This document shows, one piece after another, positions 1-11,965 of a stretch of DNA of 64,000 nt. The stretch comes from Volvox africanus. Its lineage: Eukaryota; Chlorophyta; Chlorophyceae; Chlamydomonadales; Volvocaceae. Made by a program: the position numbers and the translations under genes. Positions within the stretch are counted from its first letter, which is position 1. Every line of letters begins with the position of its first letter. The stretch spans positions 124,001-188,000 of the forward strand of contig BSDZ01000040.1 of NCBI GenBank assembly GCA_030268105.1. The letters are read 5' to 3'. Under the pieces are notes generated by a model. That model searched no databases. It had not been told where the DNA came from and worked only from the letters and a program-made list of their open reading frames with translations.

Positions 1-183
1 GCCAACGCCCCGCGGCAACCATGCATACCGTTCGTAAGGAAAGGCGGTATGACAATCGCGGACGTCACAACCCAAGTAATCGTGGGTCTGCGGGAGCTGG
101 GCCGAGCTCTGGCCATAGTAAAGGCAAACGAAGAGGGAGCACGCCATCTGTAGCTGCTCCGGGCTATTACCTCTTTCTTCCTT
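1..183 (+). pseudogene. gag remnant, 3' end only (window edge)
   Basis: Equivalent to 3748-3930. It is the basic Arg/Gly/Ser-rich 3' part of a gag remnant whose 5' part lies before the window. Confidence 0.6.
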
Positions 184-482
184 CTCATTCTCTTTGTACA
201 TGTATCGCTCATCTCAACAGGGTGTGGCCAACCGGGTGTGGCGATGTTGTGTGCGTGCGTGCTGCTGCTCACCACTCCGCCATCTAAAGATTCTTGTGTG
301 GGGTTAAGATCGCCCGGTGGGGCGCTGCTGTTAGCTAGGGTAGCGGCTGCGGGATGTCGGTCGTGTTGGGTTGGTGTTGAGTGGACGAGGGCGATGTTAT
401 GAAGGACACAAAGCGTAAATAAGCAAACACCGCAATACCATGTATGTATCTTCTTTGCGCATCTGATGCGTCGGGTTTCACA

Positions 483-553
483 GCACCACTAGTCCATCGG
501 TAGGATATTTGCCTTCCAAGCAAAAGAGCGGAGTTCGACTCTCCGGTGGTGCA
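483..553 (+). tRNA. tRNA-Gly(TCC), array copy 1
   Basis: The 71 nt sequence folds as a canonical cloverleaf: a 7 bp acceptor stem GCACCAC/GTGGTGC plus discriminator A; D-stem GTCC/GGAT; anticodon stem TTTGC/GCAAA around loop CTTCCAA, giving anticodon TCC; and T-stem CGGAG/CTCCG around loop TTCGACT. Internal A- and B-box promoter elements are intact. A short T-run (about 560-563) just downstream can act as a pol III terminator. It resembles plant tRNA-Gly(TCC). It has no intron and CCA is not encoded, as expected for a nuclear tRNA. Confidence 0.9.
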
Positions 554-686
554 GGTCCATTTTGCAAGGCATCAGTATATATCAACATATTTGCTGGGCT
601 CCTTAATCATCAACGGACCTGTCACGATCCACGATACAAAAATATAAATATATTTCTATCTGCATACATAGAGATTTATAGCTATC

Positions 687-733
687 TATCTATCTATCCA
701 TCTATCTATCTATCCATCTATCCATCTGTGTAT
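687..733 (+). repeat. CTAT/CCAT tetranucleotide tract (recurs per unit)
   Basis: An imperfect run of CTAT and CCAT tetramers. It recurs in every unit, near 4434, 8181, 15427 and 19168. It explains the Tyr/Ile/Pro/Ser-rich open frame seen there, which is not a gene. Confidence 0.85.
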
Positions 734-1163
734 CTACATCGAGGTGTACTACGTATACAGACATCATAGATATAATATACCTCTCATCAATGAGCAGCAG
801 GTGCGGCGGGTGCTTTTTTCACCTACACCACTGTAGGGGAAAATGCAGTGGCGGCTCCATCCTGCTGTATGTCATGCATGAGACTGCCTGTTTCTTTATT
901 TGGCAGGTAGGAAGTGCACGAGCAGGGCATGCACATGCATGCCTCCATTGGCGAGCCTCATGTGTGATGAGTATCAAATGTGTGTGTAAATGTATCCAGA
1001 TGCATCCAAAAGTATATAAACTGAGAAAGAGGTTATGTGTATGAATGTAACCTGCCACCAACCATTGGCTGGGCTACTTAAGGGCTAATGAAGCCTGAGT
1101 AGGTCTGACTGGCCTGCCAGACCTAATTGGCCCAGACAGTAGTTGGCAGGGGTATATGTGTTT

Positions 1164-1555
1164 AGATGTAGACCATCAGACATTAGGAAGGCTGACGTTA
1201 TCACGAGAAAGTAATCGTTACATAGGATCTGATAGCCAAAAGAAGACTGGATTGTTCACTCCGGAGTTGACACAAATACGCGCGTGTATATAGCACAACA
1301 GATTGGACTGAGCACGGATTGTTATGAAATGGTATATCAGTTGGATATAGCGATCCATACTAGCAACAATCCCGCTGTTGTAGCTGTACTCGGCGGTAAG
1401 CTATCGACCCACGTTCGTACTGTTTGTAGTGCTATACGCCCAAGTATATGTGCCGACTCCAGAACGAACTATTCGGACATCTATACTATCAGATAATATG
1501 TAACGTATACTTTCTCGTTATTACGTCAGGCTTCCTAATGTCTGATAGTCTACGT
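1164..1555. mobile_element. MITE-like palindrome with ~70 bp TIRs, copy 1
   Basis: The segment at 1164-1235 is the imperfect reverse complement of 1486-1555, with mismatches at only a few positions over about 70 nt. About 250 bp separates the arms, and no plausible gene lies inside. TATGTGTT occurs on both sides (1155-1162 and 1566-1573), an 8 bp candidate target duplication compatible with a hAT- or P-like mechanism. That duplication does not abut the arms exactly, so the family is uncertain. The same element recurs in each full unit. Confidence 0.65.
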
Positions 1556-2451
1556 CTCAATAGGTTATGTGTTGTACGCGGGTTCAATCACCGTTTACAT
1601 TTATGAAGGCCGCAATGCATTCAGATATCATGAAGCATAATACAATCATATTAGCATGATATACTCGAGTATATCTAGCTAATCAGGCATGTCGCATCAT
1701 CATTCACGACATGGCACTGTCGGTCAACATGTTTGACTCGAGGCTGATAATTAATGCGCGACCTATCCATTGGCATATTATATCACGTAATAATACTTTG
1801 AATAGTATTACCTCATCTGTGTCATAAACCATACGCGTATGCAAGAATGCGACGATCGCGATGGTTGGGTCGGCAACCGAATATCGATATTCGGACCTTT
1901 GCATATTGCATGTGTTGCATCCAATAATATCACGAATGACACGATATTTAGAGCAGTCTTACCAAGGTACTCACACTTGAGATCGTAATCCAGTGAGACC
2001 TGTACTGCACATCGGTATCATGACGTGATAGGTGCGAGGACGGCCGCCTAGAGACCGAAGTCGGCGCAACGCTAACTTTGGACCAAGTATTAGAGTACTT
2101 AACTCTATTCGATACGCATACATACGATTAATCATTTACATTCGGCCTGAGCTATTCTAGCATTCCATCTGCAGCCGAGTGATGAACATTGCCCACGGGG
2201 TCTGACGGCAGACTGTAATTCTGTAACTGAAGAACATTGTAAGTTGAATCTTTCCTTGCTATTGAGTCTTCCACTGTCTACTATTCGCATTGGCTTGCCT
2301 TGCTGTTCGTAAGCTTGGTACGCACGCAGCTAACACCTAGACGTGCAGAGCTAATACATGATTGAAGAAGGAAGGATACAACAAATTTGGTAGCGAGACC
2401 AGGTTGAATCATGATGGTTGCATTGTCCCTCATCGGAAGTAGGTTCTCGCG

Positions 2452-2816
2452 ATGGCAAGCGACGAAGACACTCGCCGCAGCCCTTTAGACACCTTCGCAG
2501 AGGATCTCGGCCGCGCTGTTCTGGACGCCGCCGCTTCCGGTTTGTGAATCTAGACACCTGCTGATAAATAGTTGCTGCATTCTCGTTGCGAATCTGGCAC
2601 TGTGAGTTGCAGGTGAACGTACGCCAACACTGAATGCGGTATTGGCTGGACAATATTTGAACGAGGAACAAATCAAGGCTTTGATCCAGAAAACTACTGA
2701 AATAAAGGACAACCTGACGGACTATATCGCTTATCTCCTTGGTCTACTTGGGAGTTCTGTCGGTACACGAATAGTCACAAATTCCTCTTACGTTACGTTG
2801 CTCTCAGGTTTATAGT
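2452..2816 (+). CDS. Candidate two-exon small ORF in the array unit
   Basis: An ATG at 2452 opens a 31-codon frame (start MASDEDTRRS). Removing a candidate GT-AG intron (about 2541-2615, donor gtttgt, acceptor ttgcag) joins it in phase to a second open frame that ends at a TAG near 2816. The joined product would be about 96 residues. Its second half is helical and hydrophobic (…YIAYLLGLLGSS…). It lies just upstream of the gag remnant and may be an upstream part of the same retroelement. I do not recognise a family. Copies lie near 6199, 9946 and 17186. Several unit differences in exon 2 are synonymous (ACA/ACG, CTT/CTC), but they are too few for a test. Confidence 0.35.
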
Positions 2817-2849
2817 AAATTCCTGTCTGCCCAAATAAGCTCATGCTTC

Positions 2850-3930
2850 ATGTCGGGACGCGAAGATAGTTCCTATCTGGGCACCGCCAGCCAGCCCGAT
2901 GGCGGCCTCTCTACTAGAACTGCTTTTGCTGATCCCGATACCGTTGGGACTCGTCTTATGTCTGATCCTATCGTCCTTCAGACCCCTTCGCATTTGATTG
3001 TACCACTGTCGGCAGCGGCTACAACAAGTGAGGGAGTCGGAGTACAACAGGCCCCGGTAACACCCGCGGTTCAAGAACCCGTCGGAATACCGGAGGTAAT
3101 GAAGTTGACTATCCCCGTGCCTAAGCTCAATATTTCCGCTGACGAAAAGGCAAAAAATTCAGGACATAGCGTCGCGGATAGGACACGGGCTTACGTTCGT
3201 GATGCTAGGCAGTATTTGCAAGCGGTGCACGGCGGGGGATGCGACTCCATTAAATGCCTGTTTGTCGGGAATACCCTCGAAGGTGTTGCCAAGGACTGGT
3301 ATGATGAATGGACAACCGCTAGGGGCAAGTATACGTTTGATAACTTGATCGATGCTCTTCTCGCTCGCTTTGCAACGGAAGTTCGCTCGCGTGGCAACGA
3401 GGCTCGTAAGACGCTGGCACAAGGCACGTACCACATGCGTCCACACGAAACTGTTCCTGCTTATCAGTCCCGTTTCGAGGCGCTGATAACACCTATCGTT
3501 AATTTTCCTGAAGAGGATCGTATCTTTTGGTTCCATCACGGTCTTACTGAATCCCGTGCATGATGGTGCACCACTGACCTTAGCGGAATTCCTTTCCAAT
3601 CTTATGATGCCTTGGTAGCTTTTGCTAGAGGTGCAGAAGTTAGACATTTGGCGGGCAAGGACGTTAAACAATTTAACCCTCGCGTTCACGCGATGCGAGC
3701 GCAGGAACTGCCTTCGGAGTTGACGCCGAAGGACCAAGGTCCTGACCGCCAACGCCCCGCGGCAACCATGCATACCGTTCGTAAGGAAAGGCGGTATGAC
3801 AATCGCGGACGTCACAACCCAAGTAATCGTGGGTCTGCGGGAGCTGGGCCGAGCTCTGGCCATAGTAAAGGCAAACGAAGAGGGAGCACGCCATCTGTAG
3901 CTGCTCCGGGCTATTACCTCTTTCTTCCTT
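2850..3930 (+). pseudogene. Ty3-like gag remnant, copy 1
   Basis: A 237-codon frame starts at ATG 2850. Its second half reads like a retrotransposon Gag (Retrotrans_gag) domain: FVGNTLEGVAKDWYDEW, a following helix LIDALLARF, and the VPAYQSRFEAL region before …FWFHHGLTES. The frame stops at a TGA near 3561. Recognisable gag-like sequence continues in shifted frames (LTLAEF…, then ALVAFARGAEVRHLAGKD…) into a basic Arg/Gly-rich tail to about 3930. No CCHC knuckle, protease, reverse transcriptase or integrase follows. The same lesions occur in every copy, so the element was already dead when it was amplified. Confidence 0.75.
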
Positions 3931-4229
3931 CTCATTCTCTTTGTACATGTATCGCTCATCTCAACAGGGTGTGGCCAACCGGGTGTGGCGATGTTGTGTG
4001 CGTGCGTGCTGCTGCTCACCACTCCGCCATCTAAAGATTCTTGTGTGGGGTTAAGATCGCCCGGTGGGGCGCTGCTGTTAGCTAGGGTAGCGGCTGCGGG
4101 ATGTCGGTCGTGTTGGGTTGGTGTTGAGTGGACGAGGGCGATGTTATGAAGGACACAAAGCGTAAATAAGCAAACAGCGCAATACCATGTATGTATCTTC
4201 TTTGCGCATCTGATGCGTCGGGTTTCACA

Positions 4230-4300
4230 GCACCACTAGTCCATCGGTAGGATATTTGCCTTCCAAGCAAAAGAGCGGAGTTCGACTCTCCGGTGGTGCA
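4230..4300 (+). tRNA. tRNA-Gly(TCC), array copy 2
   Basis: Identical in sequence and fold to the copy at 483-553, exactly one 3747 bp period later. All stems pair, the anticodon is TCC, and the T-run terminator is conserved downstream. Confidence 0.9.
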
Positions 4301-4910
4301 GGTCCATTTTGCAAGGCATCAGTATATATCAACATATTTGCTGGGCTCCTTAATCATCAACGGACCTGTCACGATCCACGATACAAAAATATAAATATAT
4401 TTCTATCTGCATACATAGAGATTTATAGCTATCTATCTATCTATCCATCTATCTATCTATCCATCTATCCATCTGTGTATCTACATCGAGGTGTACTACG
4501 TATACAGACATCATAGATATAATATACCTCTCATCAATGAGCAGCAGGTGCGGCGGGTGCTTTTTTCACCTACACCACTGTAGGGGAAAATGCAGTGGCG
4601 GCTCCATCCTGCTGTATGTCATGCATGAGACTGCCTGTTTCTTTATTTGGCAGGTAGGAAGTGCACGAGCAGGGCATGCACATGCATGCCTCCATTGGCG
4701 AGCCTCATGTGTGATGAGTATCAAATGTGTGTGTAAATGTATCCAGATGCATCCAAAAGTATATAAACTGAGAAAGAGGTTATGTGTATGAATGTAACCT
4801 GCCACCAACCATTGGCTGGGCTACTTAAGGGCTAATGAAGCCTGAGTAGGTCTGACTGGCCTGCCAGACCTAATTGGCCCAGACAGTAGTTGGCAGGGGT
4901 ATATGTGTTT

Positions 4911-5302
4911 AGATGTAGACCATCAGACATTAGGAAGGCTGACGTTATCACGAGAAAGTAATCGTTACATAGGATCTGATAGCCAAAAGAAGACTGGATT
5001 GTTCACTCCGGAGTTGACACAAATACGCGCGTGTATATAGCACAACAGATTGGACTGAGCACGGATTGTTATGAAATGGTATATCAGTTGGATATAGCGA
5101 TCCATACTAGCAACAATCCCGCTGTTGTAGCTGTACTCGGCGGTAAGCTATCGACCCACGTTCGTACTGTTTGTAGTGCTATACGCCCAAGTATATGTGC
5201 CGACTCCAGAACGAACTATTCGGACATCTATACTATCAGATAATATGTAACGTATACTTTCTCGTTATTACGTCAGGCTTCCTAATGTCTGATAGTCTAC
5301 GT
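4911..5302. mobile_element. MITE-like palindrome, copy 2
   Basis: Array copy of the inverted-repeat element at 1164-1555, at the same place in unit 2 and carried by the tandem amplification rather than independently inserted. Confidence 0.65.
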
Positions 5303-6596
5303 CTCAATAGGTTATGTGTTGTACGCGGGTTCAATCACCGTTTACATTTATGAAGGCCGCAATGCATTCAGATATCATGAAGCATAATACAATCATATTA
5401 GCATGATATACTCGAGTATATCTAGCTAATCAGGCATGTCGCATCATCATTCACGACATGGCACTGTCGGTCAACATGTTTGACTCGAGGCTGATAATTA
5501 ATGCGCGACCTATCCATTGGCATATTATATCACGTAATAATACTTTGAATAGTATTACCTCATCTGTGTCATAAACCATACGCGTATGCAAGAATGCGAC
5601 GATCGCGATGGTTGGGTCGGCAACCGAATATCGATATTCGGACCTTTGCATATTGCATGCGTTGCATCCAATAATATCACGAATGACACGATATTTAGAG
5701 CAGTCTTACCAAGGTACTCACACTTGAGATCGTAATCCAGTGAGACCTGTACTGCACATCGGTATCATGACGTGATAGGTGCGAGGACGGCCACCTAGAG
5801 ACCGAAGTCGGCGCAACGCTAACTTTGGACCAAGTATTAGAGTACTTAACTCTATTCGATACGCATACATACGATTAATCATTTACATTCGGCCTGAGCT
5901 ATTCTAGCATTCCATCTGCAGCCGAGTGATGAACATTGCCCACGGGGTCTGACGGCAGACTGTAATTCTGTAACTGAAGAACATTGTAAGTTGAATCTTT
6001 CCTTGCTATTGAGTCTTCCACTGTCTACTATTCGCATTGGCTTGCCTTGCTGTTCGTAAGCTTGGTACGCACGCAGCTAACACCTAGACGTGCAGAGCTA
6101 ATACATGATTGAAGAAGGAAGGATACAACAAATTTGGTAGCGAGACCAGGTTGAATCATGATGGTTGCATTGTCCCTCATCGGAAGTAGGTTCTCGCGAT
6201 GGCAAGCGACGAAGACACTCGCCGCAGCCCTTTAGACACCTTCGCAGAGGATCTCGGCCGCGCTGTTCTGGACGCCGCCGCTTCCGGTTTGTGAATCTAG
6301 ACACCTGCTGATAAATAGTTGCTGCATTCTCGTTGCGAATCTGGCACTGTGAGTTGCAGGTGAACGTACGCCAACACTGAATGCGGTATTGGCTGGACAA
6401 TATTTGAACGAGGAACAAATCAAGGCTTTGATCCAGAAAACTACTGAAATAAAGGACAACCTGACGGACTATATCGCTTATCTCCTTGGTCTACTTGGGA
6501 GTTCTGTCGGTACGCGAATAGTCACAAATTCCTCTTACGTTACGTTGCTCTCAGGTTTATAGTAAATTCCTGTCTGCCCAAATAAGCTCATGCTTC

Positions 6597-7677
6597 ATGT
6601 CGGGACGCGAAGATAGTTCCTATCTGGGCACCGCCAGCCAGCCCGATGGCGGCCTCTCTACTAGAACTGCTTTTGCTGATCCCGATACCGTTGGGACTCG
6701 TCTTATGTCTGATCCTATCGTCCTTCAGACCCCTTCGCATTTGATTGTACCACTGTCGGCAGCGGCTACAACAAGTGAGGGAGTCGGAGTACAACAGGCC
6801 CCGGTAACACCCGCGGTTCAAGAACCCGTCGGAATACCGGAGGTAATGAAGTTGACTATCCCCGTGCCTAAGCTCAATATTTCCGCTGACGAAAAGGCAA
6901 AGAATTCAGGACATAGCGTCGCGGATAGGACACGGGCTTACGTTCGTGATGCTAGGCAGTATTTGCAAGCGGTGCACGGCGGGGGATGCGACTCCATTAA
7001 ATGCCTGTTTGTCGGGAATACCCTCGAAGGTGTTGCCAAGGACTGGTATGATGAATGGACAACCGCTAGGGGCAAGTATACGTTTGATAACTTGATCGAT
7101 GCTCTTCTCGCTCGCTTTGCAACAGAAGTTCGCTCGCGTGGCAACGAGGCTCGTAAGACGCTGGCACAAGGCACGTACCACATGCGTCCACACGAAACTG
7201 TTCCTGCTTATCAGTCCCGTTTCGAGGCGCTGATAACACCTATCGTTAATTTTCCTGAAGAGGATCGTATCTTTTGGTTCCATCACGGTCTTACTGAATC
7301 CCGTGCATGATGGTGCACCACTGACCTTAGCGGAATTCCTTTCCAATCTTATGATGCCTTGGTAGCTTTTGCTAGAGGTGCAGAAGTTAGACATTTGGCG
7401 GGCAAGGACGTTAAACAATTTAACCCTCGCGTTCACGCGATGCGAGCGCAGGAACTGCCTTCGGAGTTGACGCCGAAGGACCAAGGTCCTGACCGCCAAC
7501 GCCCCGCGGCAACCATGCATACCGTTCGTAAGGAAAGGCGGTATGACAATCGCGGACGTCACAACCCAAGTAATCGTGGGTCTGCGGGAGCTGGGCCGAG
7601 CTCTGGCCATAGTAAAGGCAAACGAAGAGGGAGCACGCCATCTGTAGCTGCTCCGGGCTATTACCTCTTTCTTCCTT
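6597..7677 (+). pseudogene. Ty3-like gag remnant, copy 2
   Basis: Unit 2 copy of the gag pseudogene at 2850, with the same premature stop and the same shifted 3' part. It differs from copy 1 by rare mainly silent changes, for example AAA to AAG in the Lys codon before Asn-Ser near 6900 and ACG to ACA near 7124. Confidence 0.75.
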
Positions 7678-7976
7678 CTCATTCTCTTTGTACATGTATC
7701 GCTCATCTCAACAGGGTGTGGCCAACCGGGTGTGGCGATGTTGTGTGCGTGCGTGCTGCTGCTCACCACTCCGCCATCTAAAGATTCTTGTGTGGGGTTA
7801 AGATCGCCCGGTGGGGCGCTGCTGTTAGCTAGGGTAGCGGCTGCGGGATGTCGGTCGTGTTGGGTTGGTGTTGAGTGGACGAGGGCGATGTTATGAAGGA
7901 CACAAAGCGTAAATAAGCAAACAGCGCAATACCATGTATGTATCTTCTTTGCGCATCTGATGCGTCGGGTTTCACA

Positions 7977-8047
7977 GCACCACTAGTCCATCGGTAGGAT
8001 ATTTGCCTTCCAAGCAAAAGAGCGGAGTTCGACTCTCCGGTGGTGCA
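7977..8047 (+). tRNA. tRNA-Gly(TCC), array copy 3
   Basis: Identical to copies 1 and 2, two periods after the first. The cloverleaf and the internal pol III boxes are intact. Confidence 0.9.
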
Positions 8048-8657
8048 GGTCCATTTTGCAAGGCATCAGTATATATCAACATATTTGCTGGGCTCCTTAA
8101 TCATCAACGGACCTGTCACGATCCACGATACAAAAATATAAATATATTTCTATCTGCATACATAGAGATTTATAGCTATCTATCTATCTATCCATCTATC
8201 TATCTATCCATCTATCCATCTGTGTATCTACATCGAGGTGTACTACGTATACAGACATCATAGATATAATATACCTCTCATCAATGAGCAGCAGGTGCGG
8301 CGGGTGCTTTTTTCACCTACACCACTGTAGGGGAAAATGCAGTGGCGGCTCCATCCTGCTGTATGTCATGCATGAGACTGCCTGTTTCTTTATTTGGCAG
8401 GTAGGAAGTGCACGAGCAGGGCATGCACATGCATGCCTCCATTGGCGAGCCTCATGTGTGATGAGTATCAAATGTGTGTGTAAATGTATCCAGATGCATC
8501 CAAAAGTATATAAACTGAGAAAGAGGTTATGTGTATGAATGTAACCTGTCACCAACCATTGGCTGGGCTACTTAAGGGCTAATGAAGCCTGAGTAGGTCT
8601 GACTGGCCTGCCAGACCTAATTGGCCCAGACAGTAGTTGGCAGGGGTATATGTGTTT

Positions 8658-9049
8658 AGATGTAGACCATCAGACATTAGGAAGGCTGACGTTATCACGA
8701 GAAAGTAATCGTTACATAGGATCTGATAGCCAAAAGAAGACTGGATTGTTCACTCCGGAGTTGACACAAATACGCGCGTGTATATAGCACAACAGATTGG
8801 ACTGAGCACGGATTGTTATGAAATGGTATATCAGTTGGATATAGCGATCCATACTAGCAACAATCCCGCTGTTGTAGCTGTACTCGGCGGTAAGCTATCG
8901 ACCCACGTTCGTACTGTTTGTAGTGCTATACGCCCAAGTATATGTGCCGACTCCAGAACGAACTATTCGGACATCTATACTATCAGATAATATGTAACGT
9001 ATACTTTCTCGTTATTACGTCAGGCTTCCTAATGTCTGATAGTCTACGT
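8658..9049. mobile_element. MITE-like palindrome, copy 3
   Basis: Array copy of the inverted-repeat element in unit 3. Both arms are preserved. Confidence 0.65.
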
Positions 9050-10343
9050 CTCAATAGGTTATGTGTTGTACGCGGGTTCAATCACCGTTTACATTTATGA
9101 AGGCCGCAATGCATTCAGATATCATGAAGCATAATACAATCATATTAGCATGATATACTCGAGTATATCTAGCTAATCAGGCATGTCGCATCATCATTCA
9201 CGACATGGCACTGTCGGTCAACATGTTTGACTCGAGGCTGATAATTAATGCGCGACCTATCCATTGGCATATTATATCACGTAATAATACTTTGAATAGT
9301 ATTACCTCATCTGTGTCATAAACCATACGCGTATGCAAGAATGCGACGATCGCGATGGTTGGGTCGGCAACCGAATATCGATATTCGGACCTTTGCATAT
9401 TGCATGCGTTGCATCCAATAATATCACGAATGACACGATATTTAGAGCAGTCTTACCAAGGTACTCACACTTGAGATCGTAATCCAGTGAGACCTGTACT
9501 GCACATCGGTATCATGACGTGATAGGTGTGAGGACGGCCGCCTAGAGACCGAAGTCGGCGCAACGCTAACTTTGGACCAAGTATTAGAGTACTTAACTCT
9601 ATTCGATACGCATACATACAATTAATCATTTACATTCGGCCTGAGCTATTCTAGCATTCCATCTGCAGCCGAGTGATGAACATTGCCCACGGGGTCTGAC
9701 GGCAGACTGTAATTCTGTAACTGAAGAACATTGTAAGTTGAATCTTTCCTTGCTATTGAGTCTTCCACTGTCTACTATTCGCATTGGCTTGCCTTGCTGT
9801 TCGTAAGCTTGGTACGCACGCAGCTAACACCTAGACGTGCAGAGCTAATACATGATTGAAGAAGGAAGGATACAACAAATTTGGTAGCGAGACCAGGTTG
9901 AATCATGATGGTTGCATTGTCCCTCATCGGAAGTAGGTTCTCGCGATGGCAAGCGACGAAGACACTCGCCGCAGCCCTTTAGACACCTTCGCAGAGGATC
10001 TCGGCCGCGCTGTTCTGGACGCCGCCGCTTCCGGTTTGTGAATCTAGACACCTGCTGATAAATAGTTGCTGCATTCTCGTTGCGAATCTGGCACTGTGAG
10101 TTGCAGGTGAACGTACGCCAACACTGAATGCGGTATTGGCTGGACAATATTTGAACGAGGAACAAATCAAGGCTTTGATCCAGAAAACTACTGAAATAAA
10201 GGACAACCTGACGGACTATATCGCTTATCTCCTTGGTCTACTTGGGAGTTCTGTCGGTACACGAATAGTCACAAATTCCTCTTACGTTACGTTGCTCTCA
10301 GGTTTATAGTAAATTCCTGTCTGCCCAAATAAGCTCATGCTTC

Positions 10344-11424
10344 ATGTCGGGACGCGAAGATAGTTCCTATCTGGGCACCGCCAGCCAGCCCGATGGCGGC
10401 CTCTCTACTAGAACTGCTTTTGCTGATCCCGATACCGTTGGGACTCGTCTTATGTCTGATCCTATCGTCCTTCAGACCCCTTCGCATTTGATTGTACCAC
10501 TGTCGGCAGCGGCTACAACAAGTGAGGGAGTCGGAGTACAACAGGCCCCGGTAACACCCGCGGTTCAAGAACCCGTCGGAATACCGGAGGTAATGAAGTT
10601 GACTATCCCCGTGCCTAAGCTCAATATTTCCGCTGACGAAAAGGCAAAGAATTCAGGACATAGCGTCGCGGATAGGACACGGGCTTACGTTCGTGATGCT
10701 AGGCAGTATTTGCAAGCGGTGCACGGCGGGGGATGCGACTCCATTAAATGCCTGTTTGTCGGGAATACCCTCGAAGGTGTTGCCAAGGACTGGTATGATG
10801 AATGGACAACCGCTAGGGGCAAGTATACGTTTGATAACTTGATCGATGCTCTTCTCGCTCGCTTTGCAACGGAAGTTCGCTCGCGTGGCAACGAGGCTCG
10901 TAAGACGCTGGCACAAGGCACGTACCACATGCGTCCACACGAAACTGTTCCTGCTTATCAGTCCCGTTTCGAGGCGCTGATAACACCTATCGTTAATTTT
11001 CCTGAAGAGGATCGTATCTTTTGGTTCCATCACGGTCTTACTGAATCCCGTGCATGATGGTGCACCACTGACCTTAGCGGAATTCCTTTCCAATCTTATG
11101 ATGCCTTGGTAGCTTTTGCTAGAGGTGCAGAAGTTAGACATTTGGCGGGCAAGGACGTTAAACAATTTAACCCTCGCGTTCACGCGATGCGAGCGCAGGA
11201 ACTGCCTTCGGAGTTGACGCCGAAGGACCAAGGTCCTGACCGCCAACGCCCCGCGGCAACCATGCATACCGTTCGTAAGGAAAGGCGGTATGACAATCGC
11301 GGACGCCACAACCCAAGTAATCGTGGGTCTGCAGGAGCTGGGCCGAGCTCTGGCCATAGTAAAGGCAAACGAAGAGGGAGCACGCCATCTGTAGCTGCTC
11401 CGGGCTATTACCTCTTTCTTCCTT
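10344..11424 (+). pseudogene. Ty3-like gag remnant, copy 3
   Basis: Unit 3 copy of the gag pseudogene, with the same stop and frame shifts. Its 3' part carries the variants (GCCACAAC near 11306, GCAGGAG near 11331) that also occur in the last copy. Confidence 0.75.
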
Positions 11425-11723
11425 CTCATTCTCTTTGTACATGTATCGCTCATCTCAACAGGGTGTGGCCAACCGGGTGTGGCGATGTTGTGTGCGTGCG
11501 TGCTGCTGCTCACCACTCCGCCATCTAAAGATTCTTGTGTGGGGTTAAGATCGCCCGGTGGGGCGCTGCTGTTAGCTAGGGTAGCGGCTGCGGGATGTCG
11601 GTCGTGTTGGGTTGGTGTTGAGTGGACGAGGGCGATGTTATGAAGGACACAAAGCGTAAATAAGCAAACAGCGCAATACCATGTATGTATCTTCTTTGCG
11701 CATCTGATGCGTCGGGTTTCACA

Positions 11724-11794
11724 GCACCACTAGTCCATCGGTAGGATATTTACCTTCCAAGCAAAAGAGGGGAGTTTGACTCTCCGGTGGTGCA
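11724..11794 (+). pseudogene. tRNA-Gly(TCC) degenerate copy 4
   Basis: Same position within unit 4, but damaged. The anticodon stem has become TTTAC opposite GCAAA, creating an A-C mismatch. The first T-stem pair is lost. The T-loop reads TTTGACT instead of TTCGACT, which breaks the B-box and the conserved TTC. It lies about 100 bp upstream of the non-LTR retrotransposon insertion. Probably a non-functional tRNA pseudogene. Confidence 0.75.
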
Positions 11795-11965
11795 GGTCCA
11801 TTTTGCAAGGCATCAGTATATATCAACATATTTGCTGGGCTCCTTAATCATCAACGGACCTGTCACGATCCACGATACAAAAATATAAATATATTTTATT
11901 ATTTATTAATATTAATTATTATATTAATTATTATAATATATATTAATTAATATAATTATTATACA

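Noticed and set aside
3159..4022. 287-codon antisense open frame conserved in all array units
   Set aside because: It lies opposite the gag remnant. It is conserved only because the units are nearly identical, and it has no recognisable domain.
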